Source of the DNA: Palsa-1033 sp963735455
GTDB taxonomy: Bacteria; Chloroflexota; Limnocylindria; Limnocylindrales; CSP1-4
Direction: 5' to 3'
Length of the DNA stretch: 64,000 nt
NCBI GenBank assembly: GCA_963735455.1
Contig: CAVTKZ010000001.1
Location: forward strand, 248,001-312,000
The position numbers and the translations under genes were made by a program. The notes below the pieces were generated by a model. That model ran no database searches. It worked only from the letters and a program-made list of their open reading frames with translations, and was not told where the DNA came from. Of the stretch, positions 8,856 to 17,783 are shown piece after piece (the first letter of the stretch is position 1; each line of letters begins with the position of its first letter).

Positions 8856-9713
8856 CGGTGACCTCGTCGGCGCCGCGCACGAGGAGGATCGGGTAGGGCT
8901 GCTTCGCCGCGGCGATCGCGTCGAGGAGCTCATCGGCGTCAGCCACCGGGTTGCCGGCAACGGCCACGATCAGGTCGCCCCGGCTGATCCCGGCCTTGGC
9001 CGCCGGGCTGTCCTCCTCGACCCCCCGGACGAGGAGGCCGTCCCGGTCGGGCAGGCCGACCGAACGGCGCATCTTCCGGGCCACGAACGCCGGTGCGATC
9101 GCGATCCCCAGCCGGGGCCGCTCGACCGAGCTGCCGCTGGCCAGCGCTTCGACCCGCTCGCGCAGCGCCGGTCGGCCGGCAGGGCGAGGTAGAAGCCCTC
9201 GCTGATCCGGTTCGTGTTCAGCCCGACAAAGCGGCCCGTGCCGTCGAGGAGCGGTCCACCCGAGGAGCCCGACGCGAGCGGCGCGGTGTGCTCGATGCTG
9301 CCCGAGATTCGCCGCCCGCCCGGTCCGCGGAAGGGCCGGCCCACGGACGACACGCTGCCGAAGGTGATCCGGCTGCCGGCCGACTGGGAGGGCGCCAGGC
9401 CGAAGACGATCGAGCCCAGGCCGACCGAGGCGTCGGTCGCCCAGCCGATCGGAGCCGCGCCGGTCGTATCGACCGAGATCACGGCCAGGTCGCCGTCGTG
9501 GTCGACGCCGGTCACGTTGCCGACCGTCTGGCGGCCGTCGGCGAAGGTTACCGTGACCTCGTCGCCGCGCAGGTTGTGGGCATTGGTCAGGACCTGCCCC
9601 TCGGCAACCACGACTCCGGCGCCGCGCTGGTGACGGCCGATTCCGACGACGGCCGGCCCGGCCTTGGCCGCCGCGGCCTGGATGGCGCCCTGCAGATCTT
9701 CGATGAGACTCAT
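8821..9713 (-). CDS. S1C serine protease with PDZ domain (frameshifted)
   Basis: An HtrA-like protease split by one probable indel near 9165-9170, where the frame moves after LALPADR and resumes with ALRERVEALASG. The N-terminal part (from ATG 9713) shows the full trypsin-like triad: His in LTNAHNL, Asp in DHDGDLAVI and Ser in ASGSSGGPLL. The C-terminal part carries a PDZ domain (LGIAIAPAF ... GLLVRGVEEDSPAAKAGISRGDLIVAV). It has no signal peptide or membrane segment, so unlike DegP it is predicted to be cytoplasmic. GAGGA lies about 10 nt before the ATG. It is divergent from an HxlR regulator across a shared palindrome. A single missing G/C base restores the whole protein, so a sequence error is likely. 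Confidence 0.8.
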
Positions 9714-9745
9714 TCCGTTGGTTCCTCGTTCTTGTCGCTGAGCTG

Positions 9746-9779
9746 GCGTAGTGACTTGTGACTTGCAATCTACTACGCT
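9746..9779. promoter_or_regulatory. Candidate HxlR operator in the divergent S1C protease / HxlR promoter region
   Basis: Seven-base inverted arms GCGTAGT (9746-9752) and ACTACGC (9772-9778) flank a 19-nt core holding the direct repeat GTGACTT. The right arm overlaps the HxlR -10 box TACGCT (9774-9779), which ends 6 nt before ATG 9786. The arrangement suits autorepression and control of the divergent protease gene. Confidence 0.5.
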
Positions 9780-9785
9780 ACATCC

Positions 9786-10289
9786 ATGGACGCAAGCAGG
9801 TCGCGACTCGAGTCGCCTACCATCGATTCGATGCCAAGCCGCTCGACACCCAGTCCGTCCTCCGCGTCGTCGACGCCGCTGGGAGCCGCCCTCGACCGGG
9901 TGGGTGACCGCTGGAGCCTGCTCCTGGTCGAGCGGCTGCTCGATGGGCCCGCCCGGTTCAACGACCTCCTCGCCGGCCTCGCCGGGATCGCCCCGAACAT
10001 CCTGACCGACCGCCTGCGCAGGCTCGAGCGCGAGCGCGTGGTCCATGCGGTCCCCTACTCGGACCGGCCGCTCCGGATGGAATACGCCCTGACCGCCGAT
10101 GGGCGCGACCTCGCCAGCGCGGTTCGCCTGCTGGCCGACTGGGGCGGGCGCCGGGCCACCGACGGCGAGCCTGCCCGTGAGACGCTCCGCCACGACGCCT
10201 GCGGCACGCCGCTCGAGGCCCGCTGGTATTGCCCGACCTGTGAGCGCAGCGTCGCCGACGGCGAGACGGCCGAGGACCGCCAGGTCTAG
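9786..10289 (+). CDS. HxlR family transcriptional regulator with C-terminal zinc ribbon
   Basis: A 167-residue regulator. Residues 30-110 form the HxlR winged helix (DRVGDRWSLLLVERLLDGPARFNDLL, then IAPNILTDRLRRLERERVV and YALTADGRDL). After this the chain has HDACG and WYCPTCERSV, giving three cysteines and a nearby histidine that probably bind zinc. Such a tail is common in this subgroup. HxlR proteins are usually dimeric repressors or activators responding to redox or small ligands, but the ligand is not predictable here. The gene is divergent from the S1C protease. The ATG sits 6 nt after a TACGCT -10, indicating leaderless translation. Confidence 0.88.
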   Translation: MDASRSRLESPTIDSMPSRSTPSPSSASSTPLGAALDRVGDRWSLLLVERLLDGPARFNDLLAGLAGIAPNILTDRLRRLERERVVHAVPYSDRPLRMEYALTADGRDLASAVRLLADWGGRRATDGEPARETLRHDACGTPLEARWYCPTCERSVADGETAEDRQV

Positions 10290-10433
10290 CGGCGACCTCC
10301 GGCTCCCGGCGGCCTCGAGCCGCCCCGAGTGGAGACTCGCGCGGCACCCGCGGCGCGGGCCCGCAGCGCTCGGCCGATCGGCGACGGCCCTTCCGAAAAC
10401 GGAATCCGCGCGGCGTTCGTCTGGAATGGTGTG

Positions 10434-11021
10434 ATGCTAGCCAGAGTCGCGCCCACGCTCGAACGACGGGAGGGAGAACTGGGCACTGCCGCTGCCGGTG
10501 ACGCCGGCGAACGGTTCCTGCGCCTCGCAAACGGCGAGCTCGACCGGGCCTATCGCCTGGCCGGGATGTTGCTGGGCGACCAGCATGAAGCCGAAGACGC
10601 GACCCAGGACGCGCTGGTCCGGGCCTGGCAATCGGTTGGCTCATTGCGTGACCCGGCCGGCTTCCAGCCCTGGTTCGACCGGATCCTCGTGAACATCTGC
10701 CGCGACCGGCTCCGCCGCCGGCGCCGGATCGGGTTCATCCCGATCGAGCCCGAGACGGGCGAGCGCGGCGGCCCGGACACGCTCCAGCAGGCCGATCCCT
10801 TCCAGGCAGTCCTCGACCGCGACCAGGCCGTCCGGGCGATGGCCACCCTCAACCCCGATGAGCGGGTCGTCCTGATCCTGCACTACTGGGCGGACCTGAC
10901 CCTCGACGCGGTCGCCGAACGACTCGGCTGGCCGGTCGGCACGGTCAAGACCCGCCTCCACCACGGCTTGAACGAGATCCGGCGGGTGCTCGAGCGCACG
11001 CCGGGCGGAGGCATTCGATGA
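10434..11021 (+). CDS. ECF-type RNA polymerase sigma factor
   Basis: A 195-residue extracytoplasmic-function sigma factor. Region 2 spans about residues 25-95 (AYRLAGMLLGDQHEAEDATQDALVRAWQSVGSLRDPAGFQPWFDRILVN). Region 4 spans about 125-185 and includes VLILHYWADLTLDAVAERLGWPVGTVKTRLHHGLNEI, a clear helix-turn-helix. The stop overlaps the start of the next gene by 4 nt, and that gene looks like its membrane anti-sigma factor. The ATG at 10434 lies 6 nt after TGGAAT. An earlier in-frame ATG at 10329 would add 35 residues without homology. A small hairpin, TTCCG-aaaa-CGGAA, lies at 10391-10404. Confidence 0.88.
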   Translation: MLARVAPTLERREGELGTAAAGDAGERFLRLANGELDRAYRLAGMLLGDQHEAEDATQDALVRAWQSVGSLRDPAGFQPWFDRILVNICRDRLRRRRRIGFIPIEPETGERGGPDTLQQADPFQAVLDRDQAVRAMATLNPDERVVLILHYWADLTLDAVAERLGWPVGTVKTRLHHGLNEIRRVLERTPGGGIR

Positions 11022-11818
11022 ATGACGACCTCGAACGACGACTGCGCGACGGACTCCGCCGGGGTGCCCTGCCGCCTGCCCCGGAGACGCTCCGCCAGCG
11101 GCTCGGCCGGCTGCCCACCGAGTCTCGCGGCTTCGGAATGGCCGGCTTCATGAGCGGCTTGCGACTGGCGGCTCTCGCCTCGGCCGCGGCCGTCGCGATC
11201 GCATTCGTGCTCGTCGTCCGGTCGCTGCCCGGCCCGACCGGCACTGGACCGGGCGCCTCGCTCGGCTCGGCCGCCACGGGCAGTCCTTCGGCAACGGCCT
11301 CGGGCACGACCTCGGCGCCGGCGACATCGGCGCCGTCAGTGGGGCCTTCGAGCCAGCCGTCGGCGCCTAGCCCGACGCCATCCGAGACCTTCACCTGCAG
11401 CGGCAACCAGGTCGTCCGAGCGACGACCACGACGGTCGCCCAGATCACCGACGTCCGACCGGGTACCCATCCCGGCTATGACCGGATCGTGTTCGAGTTC
11501 GCGGGTTCCGGGCTGCCGCAGCTCACCGTGGGACGGGCCTACCCGCCGTTCGTGGAGGACGGCAGCGGCAATACGGTCGCTGTGCCGGGCAATGCGTTCC
11601 TGAGCCTGAAGCTGTACCACGCGAGCGGCTACCCGACGTACACGGGTCCGAGCTTGTTCACGCCCAAGTACCCGAACCTCGTCGCTCTCGTGAATACCGG
11701 CGACTACGAGGGCTATGTCACCTGGATCGCCGCCCTGCGCGACCCGAATTCTGTTTGCTACAACGTCTCGACCCTGACTGGCCCGACCCGGATCGTCGTC
11801 GACGTCCAGGCGCCCTGA
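11018..11818 (+). CDS. Probable membrane anti-sigma factor with extracellular AMIN-like domain
   Basis: This 266-residue protein has a short charged cytoplasmic N-terminus (1-48) and one membrane helix at about 50-68 (LRLAALASAAAVAIAFVLVV). A Ser/Thr/Pro-rich linker runs to about 125. The exported domain, about 130-265, has the AMIN-like signature ITDVRPGTHPGYDRIVFEF and ends GPTRIVVDVQ. AMIN-like domains occur in exported lipoproteins of Actinobacteria and Chloroflexota and may bind cell-wall ligands. The 4-nt overlap with the ECF sigma gene is the main reason to infer an anti-sigma or signal-transmitting role. The N-terminus is too short for a standard ZAS domain and lacks its Cys/His motif. 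Confidence 0.65.
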   Translation: MNDDLERRLRDGLRRGALPPAPETLRQRLGRLPTESRGFGMAGFMSGLRLAALASAAAVAIAFVLVVRSLPGPTGTGPGASLGSAATGSPSATASGTTSAPATSAPSVGPSSQPSAPSPTPSETFTCSGNQVVRATTTTVAQITDVRPGTHPGYDRIVFEFAGSGLPQLTVGRAYPPFVEDGSGNTVAVPGNAFLSLKLYHASGYPTYTGPSLFTPKYPNLVALVNTGDYEGYVTWIAALRDPNSVCYNVSTLTGPTRIVVDVQAP

Positions 11819-11828
11819 TCGCAGGGCG
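11811..11828. terminator. Hairpin between convergent genes, probable bidirectional terminator
   Basis: Perfect 7-bp arms CGCCCTG and CAGGGCG close a 4-nt ATCG loop directly at the stop codon of the 11018-11818 gene, facing the convergent dehydrogenase gene. There is no U-tract, so termination strength is uncertain. Confidence 0.5.
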
Positions 11829-11831
11829 GGC

Positions 11832-12830
11832 TCAGGGGGGCGGCCGGACCGGCGTCGGGAGAGGCTCGCCGCGCAGCCCGGCGAGCAGGTTGGCGGCGGC
11901 CATCTCGGCCATCCGGTCCCGAGCCGCGTGGGTTGCCGAGGCGACATGGGGCACGATCAGGCAGTTGTCGAGCTCGAGCAACGGGTCGTCGGGGGCGATC
12001 GGCTCGGGATCAGTGACGTCCAGGGCGGCCGCGGCGATCCGGCCGTCTTTCAGCGCGGCGTAGAGCGCGGCCGAATCGACGACCGGGCCACGGGCCGTGT
12101 TGACCAGGATCGCCGTGGGCCTCATTCGGGCGAGCGCGGCGGCATCGATCAGGTGGCGGGTGTCCGCGTCCAGGGAGACGTGCAGGCTCACGAAGTCTGA
12201 TCGCGACAGGAGCTCAGCCAGGGGCACGAAGGTCGCCCCCAGCTCGGCCTCGAGCGTTGGATCGGCCCGCTGCCGCGAGGTATACAGGACGGTCATCCCG
12301 AAGCCGCGCGCCCGGCGCGCGAGCGCCTGTCCGATCCGGCCGAAGCCGACGATCCCGAGCGTCGTCCCATGGACGTCCGTGCCCAGCAGGAGCATCGGCC
12401 CCCATGTCTGCCAGCGGCGCTCCCGGACGTAACGCGACGCCTCCGGGATCCGGCGAGCGGCGGCCATGAGCAGGGCAAACGCGAAGTCGGCCGTCGTCTC
12501 GGTCAGCGCGCCAGGCGTGTTGCCGACGGCAATCCCCCGCGCCGCGCACGCCGCAACGTCGATGTTGTCGTAGCCGACGGCGTAGTTGCTGACGACGAGC
12601 AGGCCCGGGCCGACGCGGTCGAGGAACTCGGTGTCGACCCGGTCGGTCAGGAGGGTCAGGACGCCGGCGCAGCCCTGCGCGCCGGCCAGGAGCTCCATCC
12701 GCGATGGCGGGGTTGGGCCGGGCCAGACCGTTGCGTCGCAGGCGGCCCGAATCGGGTCCAGGCCGGCATCGGGGATCTGGCGAGCGACGAAGACCCGCGG
12801 GCGGGCGAGCCCCGGATCGGCCAGGGCCAT
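11832..12830 (-). CDS. D-isomer-specific 2-hydroxyacid dehydrogenase (glyoxylate/hydroxypyruvate reductase-like)
   Basis: A 332-residue NAD(P)H-dependent reductase that should interconvert a 2-keto acid such as glyoxylate or hydroxypyruvate with its D-hydroxy acid. The Rossmann loop reads GIVGFGRIGQALA (about 155-167). The catalytic residues are all present: Arg in NTARGPVVD (about 242), Glu in DPEPI (about 271) and His in PHVASATH (about 290). NYAVGYDNIDV near 85 is also typical. It lies 2 nt behind a GntR/FCD regulator, which very likely controls it. GAGG just before ATG 12830 acts as the ribosome site. The exact substrate is not decided by sequence. Confidence 0.9.
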   Translation of the reverse strand: MALADPGLARPRVFVARQIPDAGLDPIRAACDATVWPGPTPPSRMELLAGAQGCAGVLTLLTDRVDTEFLDRVGPGLLVVSNYAVGYDNIDVAACAARGIAVGNTPGALTETTADFAFALLMAAARRIPEASRYVRERRWQTWGPMLLLGTDVHGTTLGIVGFGRIGQALARRARGFGMTVLYTSRQRADPTLEAELGATFVPLAELLSRSDFVSLHVSLDADTRHLIDAAALARMRPTAILVNTARGPVVDSAALYAALKDGRIAAAALDVTDPEPIAPDDPLLELDNCLIVPHVASATHAARDRMAEMAAANLLAGLRGEPLPTPVRPPP

Positions 12831-12832
12831 CC

Positions 12833-13540
12833 TCAGTTCCTCTCGTCGCCCTCGTCGGGTCCCGGCCCACGCCCGCCCCGGGCGAAGCGCCGGGCCTCGT
12901 CGGCAGCGCGCCGCCGGATCGCGTCGAGGACCTGAGCGTCGGCGGCCGGATCGACCGTGACCCTCTCGGCGGCGGCGACGATCGGGGCGGCTGCCCGGAG
13001 GGCCTCGACCACGCTGGCCAGGGTGACGTTGCCGGCCGCGACGGCGAGCGTGTTCCGGAAGGCGAGGTGAGCCGCCTGGAGCTCGCCCGCGTCGGCGGCG
13101 TCACGCTCGACCCCAAGGTGGAGGGCCAGCTCGAGCAGGTCCGATTCGGTCCGCCGCTCGGCTGCCAGGGCGGCCAGGTCGCCCTCGAGGACCGCGATCG
13201 CCTCGGCAACGTCACCCCGCTCGCCGCCCCAGGCCACCAGCCGCCACTCGACCGCCCGCGAGAACGACTCCGGCGTCGACTCGGCGACATACGTGCCGTC
13301 ACCGTGGCGCGACTCGATCAGGCCGACCAGGGCCAGCGATTTGAGCGCCTCGCGGACGACCGTCCGGCCCACGCCGAGCTCCTCGGCCAGGCGCCTCTCG
13401 GACGGGATCCGGGCCCCGGGGCGCAGGTCGCCGGTCGTGACATAGGCCGTCAGCAGGCGGGCAATCTCCTCGGGCGAGCCGGTCCGACGACGGTTCGCGG
13501 CGACCGGGCTGGTGCTTCTCGTGGCTGCGGACGTCGTCAC
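12833..13540 (-). CDS. GntR family (FadR/FCD-type) transcriptional regulator
   Basis: A 235-residue regulator with an N-terminal GntR winged helix at about 25-90 (GDLRPGARIPSERRLAEELGVGRTVVREALKSLALVGLIESRHGDGTYV). A helical FCD ligand-binding domain follows at about 110-215. FCD regulators respond to small organic acids, which fits the directly downstream 2-hydroxyacid dehydrogenase. The Asp/His metal ligands of FCD are only partly visible (HLAFRNTLA). It starts at GTG 13540, with GAGGA 5-9 nt upstream as ribosome-binding site. A TAAGAT -10 lies near 13565. The order regulator-enzyme suggests a two-gene autoregulated operon. Confidence 0.85.
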   Translation of the reverse strand: MTTSAATRSTSPVAANRRRTGSPEEIARLLTAYVTTGDLRPGARIPSERRLAEELGVGRTVVREALKSLALVGLIESRHGDGTYVAESTPESFSRAVEWRLVAWGGERGDVAEAIAVLEGDLAALAAERRTESDLLELALHLGVERDAADAGELQAAHLAFRNTLAVAAGNVTLASVVEALRAAAPIVAAAERVTVDPAADAQVLDAIRRRAADEARRFARGGRGPGPDEGDERN

Positions 13541-13588
13541 GCGATCCTCGACTTCAGGACGGCAATCTTACCCGGCTCGAGCGCCGGC

Positions 13589-16456
13589 TCAACCAGTTGC
13601 CTGCAGCCCGGCCGCGATCGCGTTCACGCTGAGCTGGACCAGCCGGCGGACCGGTTCGCTGGCCGGGTCCTCGGGCCCCATCTCGCGCAGCCGGGCCAGG
13701 AGGTGGACCTGGATCTCGGCCAGGGGATCGAGATACGGCGCCCGGACCGCCAGGGAGCGCTGGATGGCCGGCAGTCCATCCAGGAGACGGGCCCGACCGG
13801 TGACCCGATTGAGGAGGGCGACGGCCAGCTCGAACTCGGTCTCGATCGCCGCCCAGGCCTGGGCGGCCGCGGAGCCGGAATCCAGGCCGCGATAGGCCCG
13901 GGCCGTGGGCAGGTCGACCCGGGCCAGGGCCAGCTCGGCATTGTCGAGGATCGATTCGAAGAACGGCCAGGACCGATACAGGTCCGCCAGCCGATCGAGG
14001 CCGGCCTCGCCGTCACGTGCGCGAACAGCGTCGAGGGCGCTGCCCAGGCCGAACCAGCCCGGCAGGCCGAGCCGGACCTGCGACCAGGCGAAGGTCCAGG
14101 GGATCGCCCGCAGCGACGCGATCGGCGAAGCGTCCGCGCCGCCCGGCCGGCGGGCCGGCCGTGAGCCGAGGCGCATCCCGGCGAGCTCCTCGATCGGCGT
14201 CACCCGCCGGAAGAAGCCGGCAAAGCCGGGCTCGTCGACCAGGGCCCGATAGGCCCGCTCCGAGGTCCGGGCCAGCTCGTCCATGATCGGCCAGCCGTCG
14301 GCCTCGGCCGCCGCGTGGCGGCCGGCATGGCCCTCGGCCGAGGCGAGCAGGGTGGCTCCCGCGAGCTCCTCCAGGTGACGCCGGGCGATCGTCGGGTTGG
14401 CGTAGTTGGCCGCGATCACCTCGCCCTGCTCGGTCAGCTTGAGCCGTCCGGCAATCGAGCCGGCCGCCTGGGCCAGGATCGCCCGGGCGGCCGGTCCGCC
14501 GCCCCGCCCGATCGCCCCGCCCCGGCCGTGGAAGAGGGTCAGCTCCAGGCCGTGTGCCAGGGCGACCTCGGCCAGCTCGCCCTGGGCCCGGTAGAGCAGC
14601 CAGTTGGCGGCCACGAAGCCCGACTCCTTGTTCGAATCGGAGTAGCCCAGCATCACCTCCTGGCGATTGCCCCGCTCGGCGAGGTGAGCCCGGTAGCCGG
14701 GATCCGAGACGAGCGCCTCGAGCAGCGAGCCGGCCTGGCCCAGGGCGTCGGCCGACTCCAGGAGGGGCACGACATCGAGGTACGGCCGGGCCGGGCTGAA
14801 GCCGGCGGTCTGCTCCGCGCCGGGCTCCGCCTGGGCGGCGAGCTCCACCAGCCGGAGGAGGTCCAGGACGTCCTGCGGGCCGCGGGTGAAGCTCACGATC
14901 CAGCGCCCGGCGGCCGGCGCGCCGAAGCGGCGCTGGATGTCGGCCACCGCCCGGAGCGAGGCCAGCAGCTCGAGGGCGGCCGGCCCCGGCGCGGCCGGCC
15001 GGGCCTCGAGGTCGGCGAGGGCCGCCGCCTGGACCTCGCTGTGCTGGCGAACCTCCAGCCCGGCAAGGTGGAAGCCGAAGGCCTGGACCTGCCAGCGCAG
15101 GTCCTGGAGCTCGCCGTAGGCCACCCGCTCCAGCCCGTCGGCCACAAGGGCCTCGGCCAATTCCTCGAGCTCGGCGCTCAGCCCGGCCGCGTCCCGGTAG
15201 CGTCCCGAGAGCGGCGCCGTGGCGCCGATCAGGGCGCTCCGCGTCCGGCGGAGGCGCTCGGCGATCGCCCCCAGGCGGCGCCGATACGGCTCGTCGCCGA
15301 AGCGCCGGTCGAGCTGGCGCATCAGCTCGGGCAGCTCTTCCTCGTCGTCGATCAGGCGGCCGGCGATCCGCCGGTCGAGGCGCTGGTCGGGCACGACCGG
15401 CGCGATCGTCTGCATCAGCCGGGTGACCACCGCCTCGTGGCCACGCAGGACGTGGTCGGCGTGGATCCGGGCGGCCTGGGCGGTCAGCTCGGCGGTGACG
15501 TTGGGATTGCCGTCACGGTCGGCGCCGATCCAGCTGCCCCAGTGCAGGAACGTCCCGAGGCCGGCCGGCCGGGTGCCCGTCTGGCCCGAATCCGCGGCCA
15601 GTCGGGGCGCCCCCTTTGAACCGGTCGACCGGCCGTGGCCCGCGGGCGGCAGGCCAGCCCGGTCGAGCGCCCCGTCGAGTGCCCGGATCACGGCAGGGGT
15701 GACCCGGAAGAGGGTCTCGTCGAAGAAGACCATCGCGCTGCGGACCTCGTCGAGCGGGCTCGGCGCGATCGAGCGCAGCTCGGCCGTCCGCCACAGCAGG
15801 GTGACCTCCTCCCGGAGCCGGCGGCGCAGATCGGCATCCTCGCCCGGGGTCAGGCGGGGGTCGTCGAGCTGGTCGACCAGCCGGGCGACCCGGCGCAGGG
15901 CGAGGAGCAGCGTCCGGCGGCGGGCCTCGGTCGGATGGGCGGTCAGGACCGGGGTCACCGCCAGGCGGCCGACAAGCTCACGCAGGATCGCGGGCGACGT
16001 CCCGTCGGCAACCAGCCGATCGATTGCGGCAGCGAGCGAGTTCTCGATCGGCACCCCTCGCGCCGCGCGTTCCCGGCGCCGGAGCGAGCGCACCCGGTCA
16101 CGCTCCTCGGCGACGTTGATCACCTGGAAGTACAGCCCGAAGGCGCGGATGATCGATTCGATCGTGGCCAGGTCGAGCCGCACGAGGTCCTCGACCACGG
16201 CCAGCTGGGTCGAGCCGCTCGCCGCCCGGCGGTTCGCCTTGGCCCGCTCCCGGATCGCCTCGATCCGGGCCAGCAGGGCCTCGCCCGCCTGCTCGGCGAT
16301 CACCTGGCCGAGCAGCGCCCCGAGCAGCTTCACCTCTCGGGCGAGGGGATCGCGCGCGCCGGCGGTGCCGATGCCCGCCGGTTCGGCACGCACGGCCGGG
16401 TTCGGCCGGGGTCCCAACCTCCGCCCTGCACCTGCTTGCCGGCCCATGCCTCGCAT
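13589..16456 (-). CDS. ppc: Phosphoenolpyruvate carboxylase
   Basis: A 955-residue PEP carboxylase, which makes oxaloacetate from PEP and bicarbonate to refill the TCA cycle. Recognised parts: VLTAHPTEARRRT with the catalytic His, the GSWIGADRDGNPNVT signature (about 305), GYSDSNKESGF (about 610), FHGRGGAIGRGGGP (about 645), and a C-terminal QATG close to the usual (R/Q)NTG that sits at the active site. Length is near the family norm of 870-960. An insertion of about 25 residues lies before GTFLHWGSWIG. The frame is open beyond 16456, but it there overlaps the upstream sigma gene. ATG 16456 and ATG 16447 are both plausible starts. It is a single-gene unit. Confidence 0.95.
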   Translation of the reverse strand: MRGMGRQAGAGRRLGPRPNPAVRAEPAGIGTAGARDPLAREVKLLGALLGQVIAEQAGEALLARIEAIRERAKANRRAASGSTQLAVVEDLVRLDLATIESIIRAFGLYFQVINVAEERDRVRSLRRRERAARGVPIENSLAAAIDRLVADGTSPAILRELVGRLAVTPVLTAHPTEARRRTLLLALRRVARLVDQLDDPRLTPGEDADLRRRLREEVTLLWRTAELRSIAPSPLDEVRSAMVFFDETLFRVTPAVIRALDGALDRAGLPPAGHGRSTGSKGAPRLAADSGQTGTRPAGLGTFLHWGSWIGADRDGNPNVTAELTAQAARIHADHVLRGHEAVVTRLMQTIAPVVPDQRLDRRIAGRLIDDEEELPELMRQLDRRFGDEPYRRRLGAIAERLRRTRSALIGATAPLSGRYRDAAGLSAELEELAEALVADGLERVAYGELQDLRWQVQAFGFHLAGLEVRQHSEVQAAALADLEARPAAPGPAALELLASLRAVADIQRRFGAPAAGRWIVSFTRGPQDVLDLLRLVELAAQAEPGAEQTAGFSPARPYLDVVPLLESADALGQAGSLLEALVSDPGYRAHLAERGNRQEVMLGYSDSNKESGFVAANWLLYRAQGELAEVALAHGLELTLFHGRGGAIGRGGGPAARAILAQAAGSIAGRLKLTEQGEVIAANYANPTIARRHLEELAGATLLASAEGHAGRHAAAEADGWPIMDELARTSERAYRALVDEPGFAGFFRRVTPIEELAGMRLGSRPARRPGGADASPIASLRAIPWTFAWSQVRLGLPGWFGLGSALDAVRARDGEAGLDRLADLYRSWPFFESILDNAELALARVDLPTARAYRGLDSGSAAAQAWAAIETEFELAVALLNRVTGRARLLDGLPAIQRSLAVRAPYLDPLAEIQVHLLARLREMGPEDPASEPVRRLVQLSVNAIAAGLQATG

Positions 16457-16514
16457 CGTCGCACGGCGCGCGCAGCGAGAGGGTTGCGGACCGGTGGCAG
16501 ATCGGGCAGGAAGC

Positions 16515-17783
16515 TCAGGCGGGCAGGGCGACCTCATGCAGGCGGCGCTCAAGGAAGCGGCGCTCGACCGCGTTGCCGACCAGGTCGGCCGCGCGCCGAT
16601 AGGCCTCGGCTGCCTCGGTCCGCCGGCCGAGGCGGCGGAGCAGGTCGGCCCGGGCAGCGTGGAGGTAGGGGTAGTCGGCGAGCTGCCCGGCGGCAATCAA
16701 CCCGTCGATCCGGGCCAGGCCCGCGGCCGGACCGTCGACGAAGGCGATCGCCACGGCCAGGTTCAGCTCGACGACCGGTGACGGGGCGATCCGGGCCAGG
16801 ATGCCGTACAGGGCCACGACCTGCGGCCAGTCCGTTCCGGCCGGCTCGGCCGCCTGGTCATGGACGGCCGCGATCGCGGCCTGGAGCTGGTACGGGCCGG
16901 TCCGCTGCATCCGGAGCGCCCGCTCGACGAGCCGCCCGCCCTCGTCGATCCGGGCGCGGTCCCAGCGCGAGCGGTCCTGGTCCTCGAGCAGGATCAGGTC
17001 GCCGGAGACGCCGACTCGCGCCTCTCGGCGGGCATCCTGGAGGAGCATCAGGGCGAGCAGGCCGATCGCCTCGGGCTCGTCGGGCATCAGCTCAGCCAGC
17101 ACCCGGGCCAGGCGGATCGCCTCCCCCGACAGGTCACGCCGGACCAGCTCGTCGCCGGCAGAGGCCGCGTAGCCCTCGTTGAAGATCAGGTACAGGACGC
17201 GCAGGACGGCATCGAGCCGTTCAGGCAGAAGGTGATCAGGCGGGACTCGGTAGGGAATCCCGGCCTCGCGGATCTTGCGCTTGGCGCGGACCAGGCGCTG
17301 GGCCAGGGTTGCCTCGGGAACGAGGAAGGCCCGGGCGATCTCGGGAGTGGTCAGGCCGCCGAGGGTGCGCAGAGTGAGGGCGACCTGGGCGTCGAGGGCC
17401 AGCGCCGGATGGCAGCAGGTGAAGATCAGCCGGAGCCGATCATCCTCGATTGCGATGTCGTCCTCCTCGTCGGGCTCAGCCGGCTTGATCGACGCCTCGA
17501 TCAGGGCCCGTTGTCCGAGCTCGTCGGTCTTCGTCGCCAGGACCCGCGCCCGGCGCAGCCGGTCGATCGCGCGATTTCGAGCGGTGGCCGTGATCCAGGC
17601 TCCCGGGTTGGCCGGCACGCCATCGCGCGGCCAGCGCTCGAGGGCGACCACGAAGGCCTCCTGGACCACTTCCTCGGCAATGTCGAAGTCGCCGAAGACC
17701 CGGATCAGGGTCGCGACAGTCCGGCCCGACTCCTCGCGGAACAGGCGCTCGACAAGAGCGGTTGGGTCAGCCGGCTGTGGCAA
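16515..17783 (-). CDS. ECF42-type RNA polymerase sigma factor (DUF6596 / TPR-like C-terminus)
   Basis: A 422-residue sigma factor, much longer than a classical ECF. The N-terminal half has sigma region 2 (FGDFDIAEEVVQEAFVVALERWP, about 30-55) and region 4 (LTLRTLGGLTTPEIARAFLVPEATLAQRLVRAKRKIREAGIPY, about 135-180). The C-terminal half carries the ECF42 signature: LIFNEGYAAS, LLALMLLQDARREARV, and a TPR-like end (LYGILARIAPSPVVELNLAVAIA ... DYPYLHAARADLLRRLGR). ECF42 factors have no anti-sigma factor and are linked genetically to DGPF proteins. Here the upstream gene is exactly such a protein and overlaps the sigma start by 17 nt, which implies coupling. Confidence 0.92.
   Translation of the reverse strand: MPQPADPTALVERLFREESGRTVATLIRVFGDFDIAEEVVQEAFVVALERWPRDGVPANPGAWITATARNRAIDRLRRARVLATKTDELGQRALIEASIKPAEPDEEDDIAIEDDRLRLIFTCCHPALALDAQVALTLRTLGGLTTPEIARAFLVPEATLAQRLVRAKRKIREAGIPYRVPPDHLLPERLDAVLRVLYLIFNEGYAASAGDELVRRDLSGEAIRLARVLAELMPDEPEAIGLLALMLLQDARREARVGVSGDLILLEDQDRSRWDRARIDEGGRLVERALRMQRTGPYQLQAAIAAVHDQAAEPAGTDWPQVVALYGILARIAPSPVVELNLAVAIAFVDGPAAGLARIDGLIAAGQLADYPYLHAARADLLRRLGRRTEAAEAYRRAADLVGNAVERRFLERRLHEVALPA

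Noticed and set aside
10391..10404. Hairpin TTCCG-aaaa-CGGAA as a terminator or riboswitch before the ECF sigma gene
   Set aside because: The stem is only 5 bp, has no U-tract, and lies just upstream of a promoter-like -10; it may be an operator but there is too little to call.
16457..16696. Longer N-terminus for PEP carboxylase
   Set aside because: The additional 80 residues are Pro/Ser/Arg-rich and overlap the end of the ECF42 gene on the same strand in another frame.
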